Under the pieces are notes generated by a model, which was given only the letters and a program-made list of their open reading frames with translations, did not search any database and was not told where the DNA came from. From positions 4,030,001 to 4,094,000 of the forward strand of contig NZ_CP133777.1 in the NCBI RefSeq assembly GCF_034347385.1: a stretch of DNA of 64,000 nucleotides, written 5' to 3'. Within the stretch, counting starts at the first letter, position 1, and each line of letters opens with the position of its first letter. The translations under genes and the position numbers were made by a program. The stretch is from Actimicrobium sp. CCC2.4. GTDB lineage: Bacteria > Pseudomonadota > Gammaproteobacteria > Burkholderiales > Burkholderiaceae_D. This document shows, one piece after another, positions 10,443-19,631 of this stretch.

Positions 10443-12016
10443 GCGAACTGGTCTCCATGAATGGCTTTCATATGACGGCCCTTGAATTCAACCGCAAGGT
10501 CGTAGTCCGAACGACCGTTTCGACTGCACGGAATGTCGATACTGAATCCACCGGCAGCGCCAACGACTTTCGCTTCAGACTTCATGCCGAGGAAATCAAG
10601 CGCATCGTTTTCGTTCATGAAGAGGGGTTGCGATGCCCGCGTGCGTATGTGCTCAACGAATCGTCGATGGGCATCAATGCGTGAGTCTTCATCTTGCCAG
10701 CCATACTGGTAGCGATCAGAAAACGGGTGATCAAGGTAGCCAAACAAGGTATTCGTTTCATAGGCAACATCAAACGCCTCCTTGAAAATGCGCAGCGAAT
10801 CACCTTCCGACAGCATGGATTCGCCATGCAACATGCATTGCTGGCTATGCCCCACAAATCCTTGCGGCAGATTCGCAAGATATCCGCCGCGAGCCAGGTT
10901 AAATTCCGGATCATTGCGAATAATTCCTCCGATGCATCCCTGATAGCCCGCATCTGCCAGCGCGGCGAGTGCGTAGTCCGGACTCTGATGGAATGGCGAT
11001 ACCGCATATTTCACGGTTATTCCGGTAACTTGTTTGATCTCGTCCGCCGACATGGCACCTTCCACCATTGCGGCATCGTAATTGCCGCCCCAGTTAGGCG
11101 CATGCGTCTTCGTGTGGGACAGCACGCTGCCGCCACTATCGATTAACTCGCGCAGAATGCCGTGGTTTTTTTCTGCTTCAAGATTGCTGGTGTGAACAGC
11201 CAGCGAAAAAGGCACGTCCATTTCGCGGTAGGCATTCCACAACGCGCGTGCAGACTCGATATCCTCGTCACAATCCAACCGCATGGTGATGGCTGCATCG
11301 TATCCCCAGGGAATCTCCCGAAGGACCGGATGACAAGTCAGTTCCTGATGGCGATAGGACGACAAAAAGCTTTCCACAAGTCGCCATTCAAAAGAATCGA
11401 TCGGTCCGACCGCCCGGTTAAACCAGAGAATCGACGTAGTCGAACGATCAAAAAGTGCTGCGTAACTGCCGTGGGAAACGTCATTGATCTGCAGGCTGGC
11501 GAGTTCGTTTTGAACTGGAACTTGCCAGGCACTTCCCAGTCCCCACGCCGAGCCGTCAGCACGTATCGCCCCGTATCCGAGATTATTCCACTCATCCGTG
11601 AAATCAAATCGCATCAGCGGACGTCTCCACTCCCTGCCGTCCAGACGATGCGCCAGCGCTGAATACCTGATCGATGCGGCACTCTCGGCGAGTCCATAAG
11701 CCGGAGCAGGAACGCTGATACTCCAACCGTCAGAGCCTTCCGGCCACTGGGCAGGCACACATCCAAGCTCCGAGGCGAATGACTCGGGCATATCACCAAG
11801 CAAGAGCAACTTGCGCGAACCCTCTGCCAACCAGTCACGGAGATTCCCGCAGTCACGGGGCGTGGCGTTAATCACGACCACGGTATCAATTTTGTTGGTA
11901 CCGAGCGACGCAATACTGGTCCGCACAGCCTGCGTCGAAGTCACCGAACGCCGGAGGGCGGCAAGCGCAAGTTGGCCCGCCAGCAGATCTTTTGTCTGAA
12001 AAAGTACGCCTATCAT
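10439..12016 (-). CDS. NodB-fold polysaccharide deacetylase-like protein
   Basis: 525 residues. The C-terminal half (about 235-490) has a NodB/CE4-like pattern: an Asp motif at MRLDCDED (Asp248, Asp250) and the metal-binding H-x3-H at His301 and His305 in SHTKTH. This predicts removal of N- or O-acetyl groups from the glycan or a precursor. The N-terminal about 230 residues are not recognised; they look like a separate alpha/beta domain. No signal peptide is visible, so it probably acts in the cytoplasm. It overlaps both neighbours by 4 bp, between wecB and the CapK-like gene. Confidence 0.75.
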   Translation of the reverse strand: MIGVLFQTKDLLAGQLALAALRRSVTSTQAVRTSIASLGTNKIDTVVVINATPRDCGNLRDWLAEGSRKLLLLGDMPESFASELGCVPAQWPEGSDGWSISVPAPAYGLAESAASIRYSALAHRLDGREWRRPLMRFDFTDEWNNLGYGAIRADGSAWGLGSAWQVPVQNELASLQINDVSHGSYAALFDRSTTSILWFNRAVGPIDSFEWRLVESFLSSYRHQELTCHPVLREIPWGYDAAITMRLDCDEDIESARALWNAYREMDVPFSLAVHTSNLEAEKNHGILRELIDSGGSVLSHTKTHAPNWGGNYDAAMVEGAMSADEIKQVTGITVKYAVSPFHQSPDYALAALADAGYQGCIGGIIRNDPEFNLARGGYLANLPQGFVGHSQQCMLHGESMLSEGDSLRIFKEAFDVAYETNTLFGYLDHPFSDRYQYGWQDEDSRIDAHRRFVEHIRTRASQPLFMNENDALDFLGMKSEAKVVGAAGGFSIDIPCSRNGRSDYDLAVEFKGRHMKAIHGDQFA

Positions 12017-13389
12017 GCCGTCACCACATGTCTGAATTTTGATCGGTGACCAACGCGAATGAATGCATCATGATCCACATAGTCGATCGCAAACGCGTCC
12101 GGCCAGAAGGCGTTAATTTTTGCCGATATCTCAGCAGAATTTGCATGGGGTTCCAGAACGATCCGCAATAGTGGCGGAGAAACGCGAAGGTCAATCTGGA
12201 ACTCTTGAATGCCACCTACGCGATGATCCAGCATGTCCTGAATATGGTGAGTTGGATGAGCGACCCCGTTAATCGGCACGACATCATGAATGCGCCCGAC
12301 AACGTTCTCCAGAAAAAAACCATTATCCCGTTGAGCTACCTCGGCAAGGTCGCCGGTCGCATAACGAATTAACGGCATCAAGCGATTCCGAAAAGCCGTA
12401 AAAACCAGTTCATGACCACCCTCTTCGAGTGCCCGACTCTCTGGCCAACCCTCGGATTCGAATACCTGCAATCCACCATCGCTGTCATTGACCTCGTAGG
12501 CCATGACACCCAATTCGGCAAGGCCATACCGGTCCACGACCCGACAGCGCAATGCACGCGCAATCGTCTCTCGCATGTAAGGCTCGAGTAACTCGCCACT
12601 GGACTCGAACACCTCAAATGCTTTGCCACCGCCGTATTGTCGTTCGACATAACAGGCCAGCGCATAAATTGTCGACGGATGAGCATGCGCCATATACGGA
12701 CGACGACGCAATAACGTCGACCAGATTTCTTCAAGTCCCTGATCGTCTATGCGATCAAAAAAGATATTGCTCCGATTCATCGCAAAACATTTGAAGTCTT
12801 CTCGCGTAGGCCATTGCTGGACTGTTCCATCAGGGAACTTGCAAGCAAAATGCAGTTCGTTCCTGAATTTCAGTTTTCCGACGCGCTCACGCGCATAGAG
12901 CGTCACCGCCGAAGAATAATCAGCACCTTCTTGGTCGTAGTAAACAACGCAGGAAAGTCCGGTCGATCCGCCGGTTTTACAAGCATGATGAGGAATCTCC
13001 GACAGCGGCTTCGAATACATTCGCGCGCCTTGCTCCCGGATGATGTCTTTGGTCAAATAAGGCAAGACATTGAGGTATGCGATATCTTTCCTGACCATTT
13101 CCGGATAAAAATTCAGTTCGGCAAACAAATCCCGATAGTAAGGAACCGACTGTTGCGCGAAACACAGGCTATTAACAAGCTCATCTCGTGCTATTTGCAG
13201 ACGCTGCTGAAATGGCAATTTATAGTGCCGCCGAAGTGCCGCCAATTTTGAACGGACAACACGTTTCTCGCGACTTTCGGCGATCGGATAAGCGATATAG
13301 GCGCTGGCTAACCCTTTCAGTGCTTTGAAAGGTTGATTGGCGAATACGCTTTCACCAAATTTTAATAAAGGATGATCTGCTCGAATCAT
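12013..13389 (-). CDS. CapK-like adenylate-forming enzyme
   Basis: 458 residues of the phenylacetate-CoA ligase/CapK branch of the ANL superfamily. The phosphate-binding loop TGGSTG is at 139-144, followed by DRYGLAELG and the YATGDLAEV segment that contacts the adenylate. In capsule loci CapK-like proteins are thought to activate a carboxylate for attachment to the polymer, but their substrates are mostly unknown. It is the first gene after the ABC exporter, separated from the ATPase gene by 55 bp, and its 3' end overlaps the deacetylase gene by ATGA. Confidence 0.8.
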   Translation of the reverse strand: MIRADHPLLKFGESVFANQPFKALKGLASAYIAYPIAESREKRVVRSKLAALRRHYKLPFQQRLQIARDELVNSLCFAQQSVPYYRDLFAELNFYPEMVRKDIAYLNVLPYLTKDIIREQGARMYSKPLSEIPHHACKTGGSTGLSCVVYYDQEGADYSSAVTLYARERVGKLKFRNELHFACKFPDGTVQQWPTREDFKCFAMNRSNIFFDRIDDQGLEEIWSTLLRRRPYMAHAHPSTIYALACYVERQYGGGKAFEVFESSGELLEPYMRETIARALRCRVVDRYGLAELGVMAYEVNDSDGGLQVFESEGWPESRALEEGGHELVFTAFRNRLMPLIRYATGDLAEVAQRDNGFFLENVVGRIHDVVPINGVAHPTHHIQDMLDHRVGGIQEFQIDLRVSPPLLRIVLEPHANSAEISAKINAFWPDAFAIDYVDHDAFIRVGHRSKFRHVVTA

Positions 13390-13444
13390 GAATACAGCTT
13401 GGCACCAGTTAGATTATTTACAAATAGATAATTGAAAAGGAATT

Positions 13445-14194
13445 TTATTCCTTCACAAGATTTGCCGCCTTGGAGGGAATGATGACTTCATCAGACACAA
13501 TGCGACCATGTTCAAGACTGATTTTCCGGTTACATAGCCGTTTAATTAATGCAGGATCATGCGTGGCAACCACCAGAATCGCCGCTTTGCCAACTAACCT
13601 TTCTAGGCGCACGGCAGCTTTGGCGCTGAATGCCGCATCACCAACGCTCAACCATTCATCCATGATGATGATATCTGCCTCGATGCTGGTCGAAATAGCG
13701 AACGCCAATCGCAGCATCATCCCGCTTGAATAGGTACGAACAGGCAGATTCAGATATTCACCTAACTCGCTAAAGTCGGCAATCTCATCGATTTTGTCTC
13801 TGATCTTCGCTGGCTTTAAACCATCCAGGATGCCACGCAAATAAATGTTTTCAAAACCGGTCGCATCTGGATCCAGACCCATCGATACATCGAGCAAGGA
13901 CGCTATCCTGCCTTGCAACTTCAGCTCCCCCCGCACCGGCGCATAAACACCTGCCAGCACACGAAGCAGCGTTGTCTTCCCGGACCCGTTATGTCCAACC
14001 AATCCGACACGAGCGCCCTCGTCGAAGTTGAAACTCAAATTATCAAGCGATCTAACAATTGAATGCCGGCCAGCATCCTTACCGATTTTTCCGCCTGTGG
14101 AAATATTTAGTACTACCTTTTTGAGCGATCGATGGGAGTTCTCATAAATGGGGAATTCGACTGAAATATCTTTTGCAGCAATAAAAGTAGACAT
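13445..14194 (-). CDS. Polysaccharide ABC exporter ATPase (Wzt/KpsT type)
   Basis: 249 residues. The Walker A is GHNGSGKTT, the signature is YSSGMMLRLAF, and the Walker B is IIIMDEWLS followed by the D-loop. It powers export of the undecaprenyl-linked glycan across the inner membrane with the permease at 14199-15029. I chose the ATG at 14194, 4 bp after the permease stop, over a GTG at 14218. The protein ends soon after the nucleotide-binding domain, so it lacks the C-terminal carbohydrate-binding domain found in O9a-type Wzt. Confidence 0.9.
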   Translation of the reverse strand: MSTFIAAKDISVEFPIYENSHRSLKKVVLNISTGGKIGKDAGRHSIVRSLDNLSFNFDEGARVGLVGHNGSGKTTLLRVLAGVYAPVRGELKLQGRIASLLDVSMGLDPDATGFENIYLRGILDGLKPAKIRDKIDEIADFSELGEYLNLPVRTYSSGMMLRLAFAISTSIEADIIIMDEWLSVGDAAFSAKAAVRLERLVGKAAILVVATHDPALIKRLCNRKISLEHGRIVSDEVIIPSKAANLVKE

Positions 14195-14198
14195 AGCA

Positions 14199-15029
14199 TT
14201 ACAACCAGTAAGGAACACGATTACGATAACGACGCATCAAAAACTGAGCGAAGAAGAAGCCAATGACCAGAAAACCGATCGACCATGCCCACGACTCCCA
14301 AAGTATTGGACGTCCGGTAATCGGTGCGCGGATTAATTCAATCATGTGATACAGCGGGTTGTAATGGGCAACCCATGCTCTGTCTTTCAAAATTTCCGGT
14401 GACCACATTACAGGAGTGAAAAAGAAGGCTACTTGAACCAGGTTAGTGACAATCGGCGAAATATCGCGGAACCTGGCAGATAACACTCCAAGAACTATAC
14501 CAAGCCAGACTCCGTGTAAAAGGAGGATGAAGAGTCCTAACGGAAGTAGCAAAAATTCAATAGTTGGCCATTTACCAAAAATGATCAGCATTACTACAAC
14601 AACAGGAAGACTATGCAGGAGGATGGCAAAGTTTCGCCAAGCAATGCGACACACATGTACTGTCAAAGGCAAGCGGATTTGCTTGATCAAATAAGTAGAG
14701 CCAATGAACGCAGTACAACCTTCGGTTACCGACGCTGCAAGATATTGCCAAACTACCAAACCAACAGCCAGATAAGGCAAATAATTATGTATCTCTTGGT
14801 TGAGCAACGTTGAATAAAGTGCTCCCAGCACAAGTACTAAGATGGCGGTACTGAGTGTGAACCAGAAGGGACCTAATACGGATCGGCGGTAGCGTTGTTT
14901 GATATCGTGCCAACCGAGAGTACCCCAGACTTGATAGGCGGCGATGCCTCTTAACAGGTCGTTTTTTTCGTCGTGTGATGCGAGATTTTTAGCACTGTTT
15001 TCAGTGCTATTGGTTTCTAATATACTCAT
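14199..15029 (-). CDS. Polysaccharide ABC exporter permease (Wzm/KpsM type)
   Basis: 276 residues of the ABC-2 transporter family, with about six hydrophobic segments after a cytoplasmic amphipathic N-terminus containing VWGTLGWHDIKQRYRRS, the typical Wzm/KpsM coupling segment. It forms the inner-membrane channel for the completed polysaccharide and pairs with the ATPase downstream. An AT-rich 109-bp gap upstream separates it from the GtrA gene and could hold a promoter, though I see no clear one. Confidence 0.9.
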   Translation of the reverse strand: MSILETNSTENSAKNLASHDEKNDLLRGIAAYQVWGTLGWHDIKQRYRRSVLGPFWFTLSTAILVLVLGALYSTLLNQEIHNYLPYLAVGLVVWQYLAASVTEGCTAFIGSTYLIKQIRLPLTVHVCRIAWRNFAILLHSLPVVVVMLIIFGKWPTIEFLLLPLGLFILLLHGVWLGIVLGVLSARFRDISPIVTNLVQVAFFFTPVMWSPEILKDRAWVAHYNPLYHMIELIRAPITGRPILWESWAWSIGFLVIGFFFAQFLMRRYRNRVPYWL

Positions 15030-15138
15030 TATTATGCTACCTTGACTTATTCATCAAAAATTTTTAGAAATTAACTTCTTCATGCGATAAAAAAATATCT
15101 ATATTTTTTTCTGACAATAATAATAATAATTTATTTCA

Positions 15139-15525
15139 TCATGAGAATGACAACCACTTATGACCAAAATAACTAGTGAACGCAGGTACTAAAATTCCGA
15201 TAGAGTGGGCTATTTCTAAATTATAAAAGTCAAATTCCAAAATAGGAAACAGATAATTGACGAGACCAACGCTAATCAGCCATGCCTGCAATATCCCCAC
15301 AAGGTTGACCAAAATAAAATATGCACCAGAGCGAAATGTATATTGCCTTTGTACTTTAAATACAAAAATACGAAATAAAAAATATGCAAAAACCATTCCG
15401 GTAATGTATGCAAAAACTATTGCAGCAGAATATCCCATCCATAAGCTATAAAAAATTCTTGACGAAAAATTTATTAATGCAGAAATTCCACCAACCAATA
15501 AAAATAGAAATACTTGCCTAGTCAT
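15139..15525 (-). CDS. GtrA-family membrane protein
   Basis: 128 residues with four predicted transmembrane helices and a Phe-rich start (MTRQVFLFLLVGGISALINF), the GtrA pattern. GtrA-type proteins are proposed to flip or help present polyprenyl-phosphate sugars across the inner membrane. It lies 11 bp after the GT-C gene and downstream of a DprE1/DprE2-like pair. The same combination occurs in mycobacteria, where a GtrA protein is encoded beside dprE1/dprE2. Very AT-rich, unlike the DprE-like genes. Confidence 0.83.
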   Translation of the reverse strand: MTRQVFLFLLVGGISALINFSSRIFYSLWMGYSAAIVFAYITGMVFAYFLFRIFVFKVQRQYTFRSGAYFILVNLVGILQAWLISVGLVNYLFPILEFDFYNLEIAHSIGILVPAFTSYFGHKWLSFS

Positions 15526-15536
15526 GATTTATGTAA

Positions 15537-17357
15537 TTAGTAAATCTTTACTAATGACCAAAAAGCCCACGCTGCATCACAAGATGCCATGCAGGTTGTT
15601 TTAAAAATCAACGCATCACCTTTATTGATTGATAATGGCAAAGATTTACTCTTTAAAAAGTCAATTTTTTTCGACTGTTTGTTTATACAATCGTTCATCA
15701 ATGTTTGACCGTTCGATGCTTTTATGATTTCAAAACAAACACCAAAATGCTTTCCCTCAGCGTCTTCCTTGAGCCCATATGTCACGTCAATATTTTCAGA
15801 ATTATCTGGAATAATATATTTCATCAAACTTGGGGCATGAGCGAATAAATTTTGTCCCTCCATCATCACATATGGTGCGCCTATTTCACTGGACTTCTCC
15901 ATTAGTTCAAGTACCCCAACCGTTCTTTTTTCATTTTTTGCAAATTTTTCAATATCTAAATCACTACCTTGGGTTGTTTTTTTCAACAAAGAAAATCCTG
16001 CAAATTTAAACTTCTCTACTGACTCATAATATTTCTTTACTTCAAGTGACAGCACACTTTGCTCATGAGGCCATACTGGTTGGTGTCTTAGAATGTAATC
16101 TGGCTGATAATGTGTAAGCCACCCAAAAAACTCTCTATTTCCAATATGATCTGCATTGTATTTATTGACCAATCCTAAAATATCTACAATTTTTCTGTCG
16201 GCGTACCAACCCACTGTGCCAATTTCAACCATAGCAATAGACGCATTTTTTGGGGTGTTTTCTTTAATCCACAGACCAATTTTCTGGTAATTATCGTTAC
16301 CACCTTTAAGGTCAAATGAAACTGTTTTTGATAGTGAAATTAATACCATTGAAATTAAAATAAATATACCTGCCGTTCTGGTAAAGTCATTTTTGATATT
16401 TTTCAAAATTAGAAAAGCCTCCCAAATACCTTTGCACGAAAAAATTAGCAGCAAATAGAAAAAAGGAGCGTAGTACCAATGGTAATTAGGTATATTTAAA
16501 ATAAAGTAAAAAGAAAACAATAAAACTGCAAATATCACAGAAATAATAGCGATTCTCTCTTTAATTAATAAGAGGAACCCATAAAAAGAAAAAGAAATAT
16601 TAAATAGCAAAGAAAAATAACTACCTGAAAATGCCCAGTCTATTAAATATTTTACATTCAAAAAAATTCGACCATCACCCCACAATCCAGATTTTCCTTG
16701 TCCGATTTTCGCGCTACCAGTAGCAGGTAGTAAATCACCATAATAATAATAGTTCACCATGAATGGAAGTGAAAAAATGATAATTGAGATCACAATTATA
16801 TTAATCTTTGGAAGTTTTTTTTCTCGAATTATATAATCTATTAAAATTACTGCAGCAAGGAAAACCCCTTCACTTCTGGTAATAACCAACAGAGTGAGTG
16901 CTATGAATACATATATGGATTCAATTTTATAAAGGTAAAGTGATAGACCAATAAGCATCAAAAATAAAGGCGTCTCCATACCAAATGTCAGATAGAAGAA
17001 AGAGAATGATCCAATTACAACTACTGTTAGAATCTCAGCGCCTAAGTCTTTACTAAATATTTTTGCGGAAAAAATGACTGACAAAGAAAATAGTACCGAT
17101 GACACCAAAATTGTGGCCGCTTGCAAATCTTTAAAGACAAATGATGCCAGCAAAATAATGTAAGAAAAAAGCGGTGATGTTAGTCCGTTAAATTTCTCAC
17201 CTGGATTATAAACAAGTCCCATTCCCTCTTGAAAATTTTTAATATATCTCAAATAAATTAAGGCATCATCTAATTGGTAGGAACGAGCCAGATATGAAAA
17301 TGACCCCACTACAAATATTGATACAAAAAACAGAAGATAAATTTTTATATTTCTCAT
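15537..17357 (-). CDS. GT-C membrane glycosyltransferase (AftB/ArnT-like topology)
   Basis: 606 residues: about 11-13 hydrophobic segments in the first 370 residues, then a periplasmic C-terminal domain. The first loop holds an Asp-Asp pair (YQLDDALIYLRY) followed by NPGEKFNGLTSPLF. This pattern is shared by GT-C enzymes that use polyprenyl-phosphate sugars, including mycobacterial arabinofuranosyltransferases of the AftB group. It probably moves a lipid-linked sugar onto a glycan or protein on the periplasmic side. Base composition is strongly AT-rich. The donor is inferred from the DprE-like genes upstream; 213 bp of AT-rich sequence without a gene separates it from them. Confidence 0.8.
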   Translation of the reverse strand: MRNIKIYLLFFVSIFVVGSFSYLARSYQLDDALIYLRYIKNFQEGMGLVYNPGEKFNGLTSPLFSYIILLASFVFKDLQAATILVSSVLFSLSVIFSAKIFSKDLGAEILTVVVIGSFSFFYLTFGMETPLFLMLIGLSLYLYKIESIYVFIALTLLVITRSEGVFLAAVILIDYIIREKKLPKINIIVISIIIFSLPFMVNYYYYGDLLPATGSAKIGQGKSGLWGDGRIFLNVKYLIDWAFSGSYFSLLFNISFSFYGFLLLIKERIAIISVIFAVLLFSFYFILNIPNYHWYYAPFFYLLLIFSCKGIWEAFLILKNIKNDFTRTAGIFILISMVLISLSKTVSFDLKGGNDNYQKIGLWIKENTPKNASIAMVEIGTVGWYADRKIVDILGLVNKYNADHIGNREFFGWLTHYQPDYILRHQPVWPHEQSVLSLEVKKYYESVEKFKFAGFSLLKKTTQGSDLDIEKFAKNEKRTVGVLELMEKSSEIGAPYVMMEGQNLFAHAPSLMKYIIPDNSENIDVTYGLKEDAEGKHFGVCFEIIKASNGQTLMNDCINKQSKKIDFLKSKSLPLSINKGDALIFKTTCMASCDAAWAFWSLVKIY

Positions 17358-17570
17358 AATTATTTTAAAATATTAAATCCAAAATGAAGGTGACATACAC
17401 AACTAATGGACATTAAATCTATACAGCTTTATAAACTACAAAAATCTAAGCTATATCAATTAGATGCTATGCTTACGAAAATCAAAGAACAAGCATTTAG
17501 GCGATGTTATGCTAATTAATTTGAAAAATCGGTAGTAAATTTTTTTATATCTACCTCACAACGAGATGCT

Positions 17571-18326
17571 CTAAATATCCATTTTATTAAATATAAACCT
17601 CGGCAAATGCCGAATAACCATCATCACAACTTCCCATTTTGCGGGTGCATACACAACAGGCTTGCCTTTCGCAATTCCCGTCACAATGCATTGCGCAACG
17701 TCTTCAACGCTAGCCATGCGCCCCCCCTGTTGCTTCAACTGCGCCGTCATTGGCGTGTCGGTTGGACCCGGCTTCACTAACACCACCTTGACCTTCGTTG
17801 CGGCCAACCGATGTTGCAGACCTTGGGCATAACGAGTCACCAGTCCTTTGGCGGCACCATAGACATAGTTGGATTTGCGTCCCCGATCGCCGGCTACCGA
17901 ACCAATGATTGCCAGTGTTCCATGATTTTCCTTTTGCATTGCTCCTGCAAACGCCTCTGCGAATAACACTGGAGATATGCCATTGATGTTCAGTGCTTCG
18001 AAGTTGAGGGCAAGGTCTTGCTGGCAATTAGCCTGATCTGGCAAAGATCCGTGAGCAATCAAGACAACGTCAATGACACTCTCGGCAACGATCGCGGCAG
18101 TTAATTCGGTAATTGTTCTCGGATCGGTAAAGTTGGTTTGAATCACACGAATAAGCGATGCAGGGCTGCGCACCCGCAGATCAGCGGCTACGCGTTCTGT
18201 TTTGTCAGCATTACGCCCCACCAGAACCAGATCAACAGCCCCCTCCTTGACCCACAGCCGCGCACAATGTTCGGCCATGGACGAAGTAGCGCCAATAATA
18301 ACGATCCGCTTTTTTGTATTTGACAC
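17571..18326 (-). CDS. DprE2-like short-chain dehydrogenase/reductase
   Basis: 251 residues. Rossmann motif GATSSMAEHCA near the N-terminus, NAG-equivalent AHGS, and catalytic Tyr-x3-Lys in YGAAKG, with Ser in GSVAGDRG. In the DprE1/DprE2 pair this enzyme reduces the 2-keto sugar made by DprE1, completing the ribose-to-arabinose epimerisation on the polyprenyl-phosphate carrier. It follows the DprE1-like gene by 3 bp, which strongly supports the pairing. Confidence in the SDR fold is very high; the exact substrate is inferred. Confidence 0.85.
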   Translation of the reverse strand: MSNTKKRIVIIGATSSMAEHCARLWVKEGAVDLVLVGRNADKTERVAADLRVRSPASLIRVIQTNFTDPRTITELTAAIVAESVIDVVLIAHGSLPDQANCQQDLALNFEALNINGISPVLFAEAFAGAMQKENHGTLAIIGSVAGDRGRKSNYVYGAAKGLVTRYAQGLQHRLAATKVKVVLVKPGPTDTPMTAQLKQQGGRMASVEDVAQCIVTGIAKGKPVVYAPAKWEVVMMVIRHLPRFIFNKMDI

Positions 18327-18329
18327 GAA

Positions 18330-19631
18330 TTAATTTCCTAATAGTCTGCGTGAAAGCGCCGAGCTGATGCCCGAATCGCGATATTTTATAAATTCCGGGA
18401 GCCGGGGATACCCGGCTTCGAACAGGTCACGCGGCATGCGCGCATCCTTGGCTGGATAGATACGTCCACCTGCCTCACGCACAATCCTGTCTAGACGATC
18501 AAACAGTTTCAAGGTTCGGCCACCCCGATTCGGGAAATCGAGCGCAAGAGTCACTCCAGGTTGCGGAAAACTGAGCATTCCGATAGGTTGACGGTCGCCA
18601 AATGTTTTTAAAACAGCAAGAAAGGAGCCATCTCCAGAACGCGCAATTTCATGCAACATTTCTTTTACTGCATCCTGCCCGACCGCTCGTGGCACGACAC
18701 TTTGATATTGATAGAACCCCCGTGGCCCGTACATACGATTCCATTCCAGCAAGTTATCTAATGGATAAAAAAAGGACTCATAGTGCGATACGCTCGAACG
18801 TGCCTTCCACTTTTTCAGATGGAAGTAGGCCGTATTAAAGGGTCGTAACGACAGGCTATTGACCAAGGAGATTGGGGGTACCACAGGCATCGTACGCTTG
18901 CGATTGACTGGTGCCGGGCGGTCTCCGACGTCATGCGGATTGCCGCGCATGAACAAGCCGCGTCCGCTACCCGAGAGGCAATCAATCCAGGAAACGGTAT
19001 GTTCCCACTCCGACTCCGACTCATCGGCAAGATTGAAAAACTGATTCAGATTTTCATAAGGAATCGTTTCTGTTGCCAACCATGGTCCGACGACTCGGCG
19101 CAGTTGTATCGTGGCGTTTAATATTATTCCGGTTAATCCCAAGCCTCCGACTGTCGCTGCGAACCAGTCGGATAACAGTTCAGGGCCACACTCAATAAAC
19201 GTCCCATCTGTACGTATCATCTGAAGCAATTGCACGTGATCACCAAATGAACCACGTACATGATGGTTTTTGCCATGGATATCGTTGGCAATTGCACCGC
19301 CGACAGTCACCATCTGCGTACCGGGAGTGACCGGAAGAATCCATCCTCTTGGAATTGCCATCCGCTGGATATCTCGCAGCAGCACCCCCGCCTCGCAGAT
19401 AAGTAGACCGCTCACCGCATCGAACTGAATAAAGCGGTCCATGCCAGTGGTCTGCCACAAGACACCATCAGGATTCAGACAACTGTCTCCGTAGCTGCGA
19501 CCCATGCCGTATGCCAGCCCAGGACTAGGGGTTATCAACTGCTTCGCCACATGCCTAGGATCTGTTAATGCGCGAACTTCATGTTCCCACCGACCGAGCC
19601 TGCCCCAGGAAGATACGGCTACCACGGCCAA
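18330..19631 (-). CDS. DprE1-like FAD-dependent oxidase
   Basis: 433 residues with a VAO-type FAD-binding domain. GRSYGDSCLN and the flavin loop PVTPGTQMVTVGGAIANDIHG are the DprE1 hallmark segments, followed by the C-terminal substrate domain (FFYPLD, RGFYQYQ, PAKDARM). It oxidises the 2'-hydroxyl of a polyprenylphosphoryl-pentofuranose. The frame starts at a TTG (19631); a GTG at 19625 is equally possible. Both overlap the end of the HAD-UbiA gene, showing tight coupling. Confidence 0.88.
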   Translation of the reverse strand: MAVVAVSSWGRLGRWEHEVRALTDPRHVAKQLITPSPGLAYGMGRSYGDSCLNPDGVLWQTTGMDRFIQFDAVSGLLICEAGVLLRDIQRMAIPRGWILPVTPGTQMVTVGGAIANDIHGKNHHVRGSFGDHVQLLQMIRTDGTFIECGPELLSDWFAATVGGLGLTGIILNATIQLRRVVGPWLATETIPYENLNQFFNLADESESEWEHTVSWIDCLSGSGRGLFMRGNPHDVGDRPAPVNRKRTMPVVPPISLVNSLSLRPFNTAYFHLKKWKARSSVSHYESFFYPLDNLLEWNRMYGPRGFYQYQSVVPRAVGQDAVKEMLHEIARSGDGSFLAVLKTFGDRQPIGMLSFPQPGVTLALDFPNRGGRTLKLFDRLDRIVREAGGRIYPAKDARMPRDLFEAGYPRLPEFIKYRDSGISSALSRRLLGN

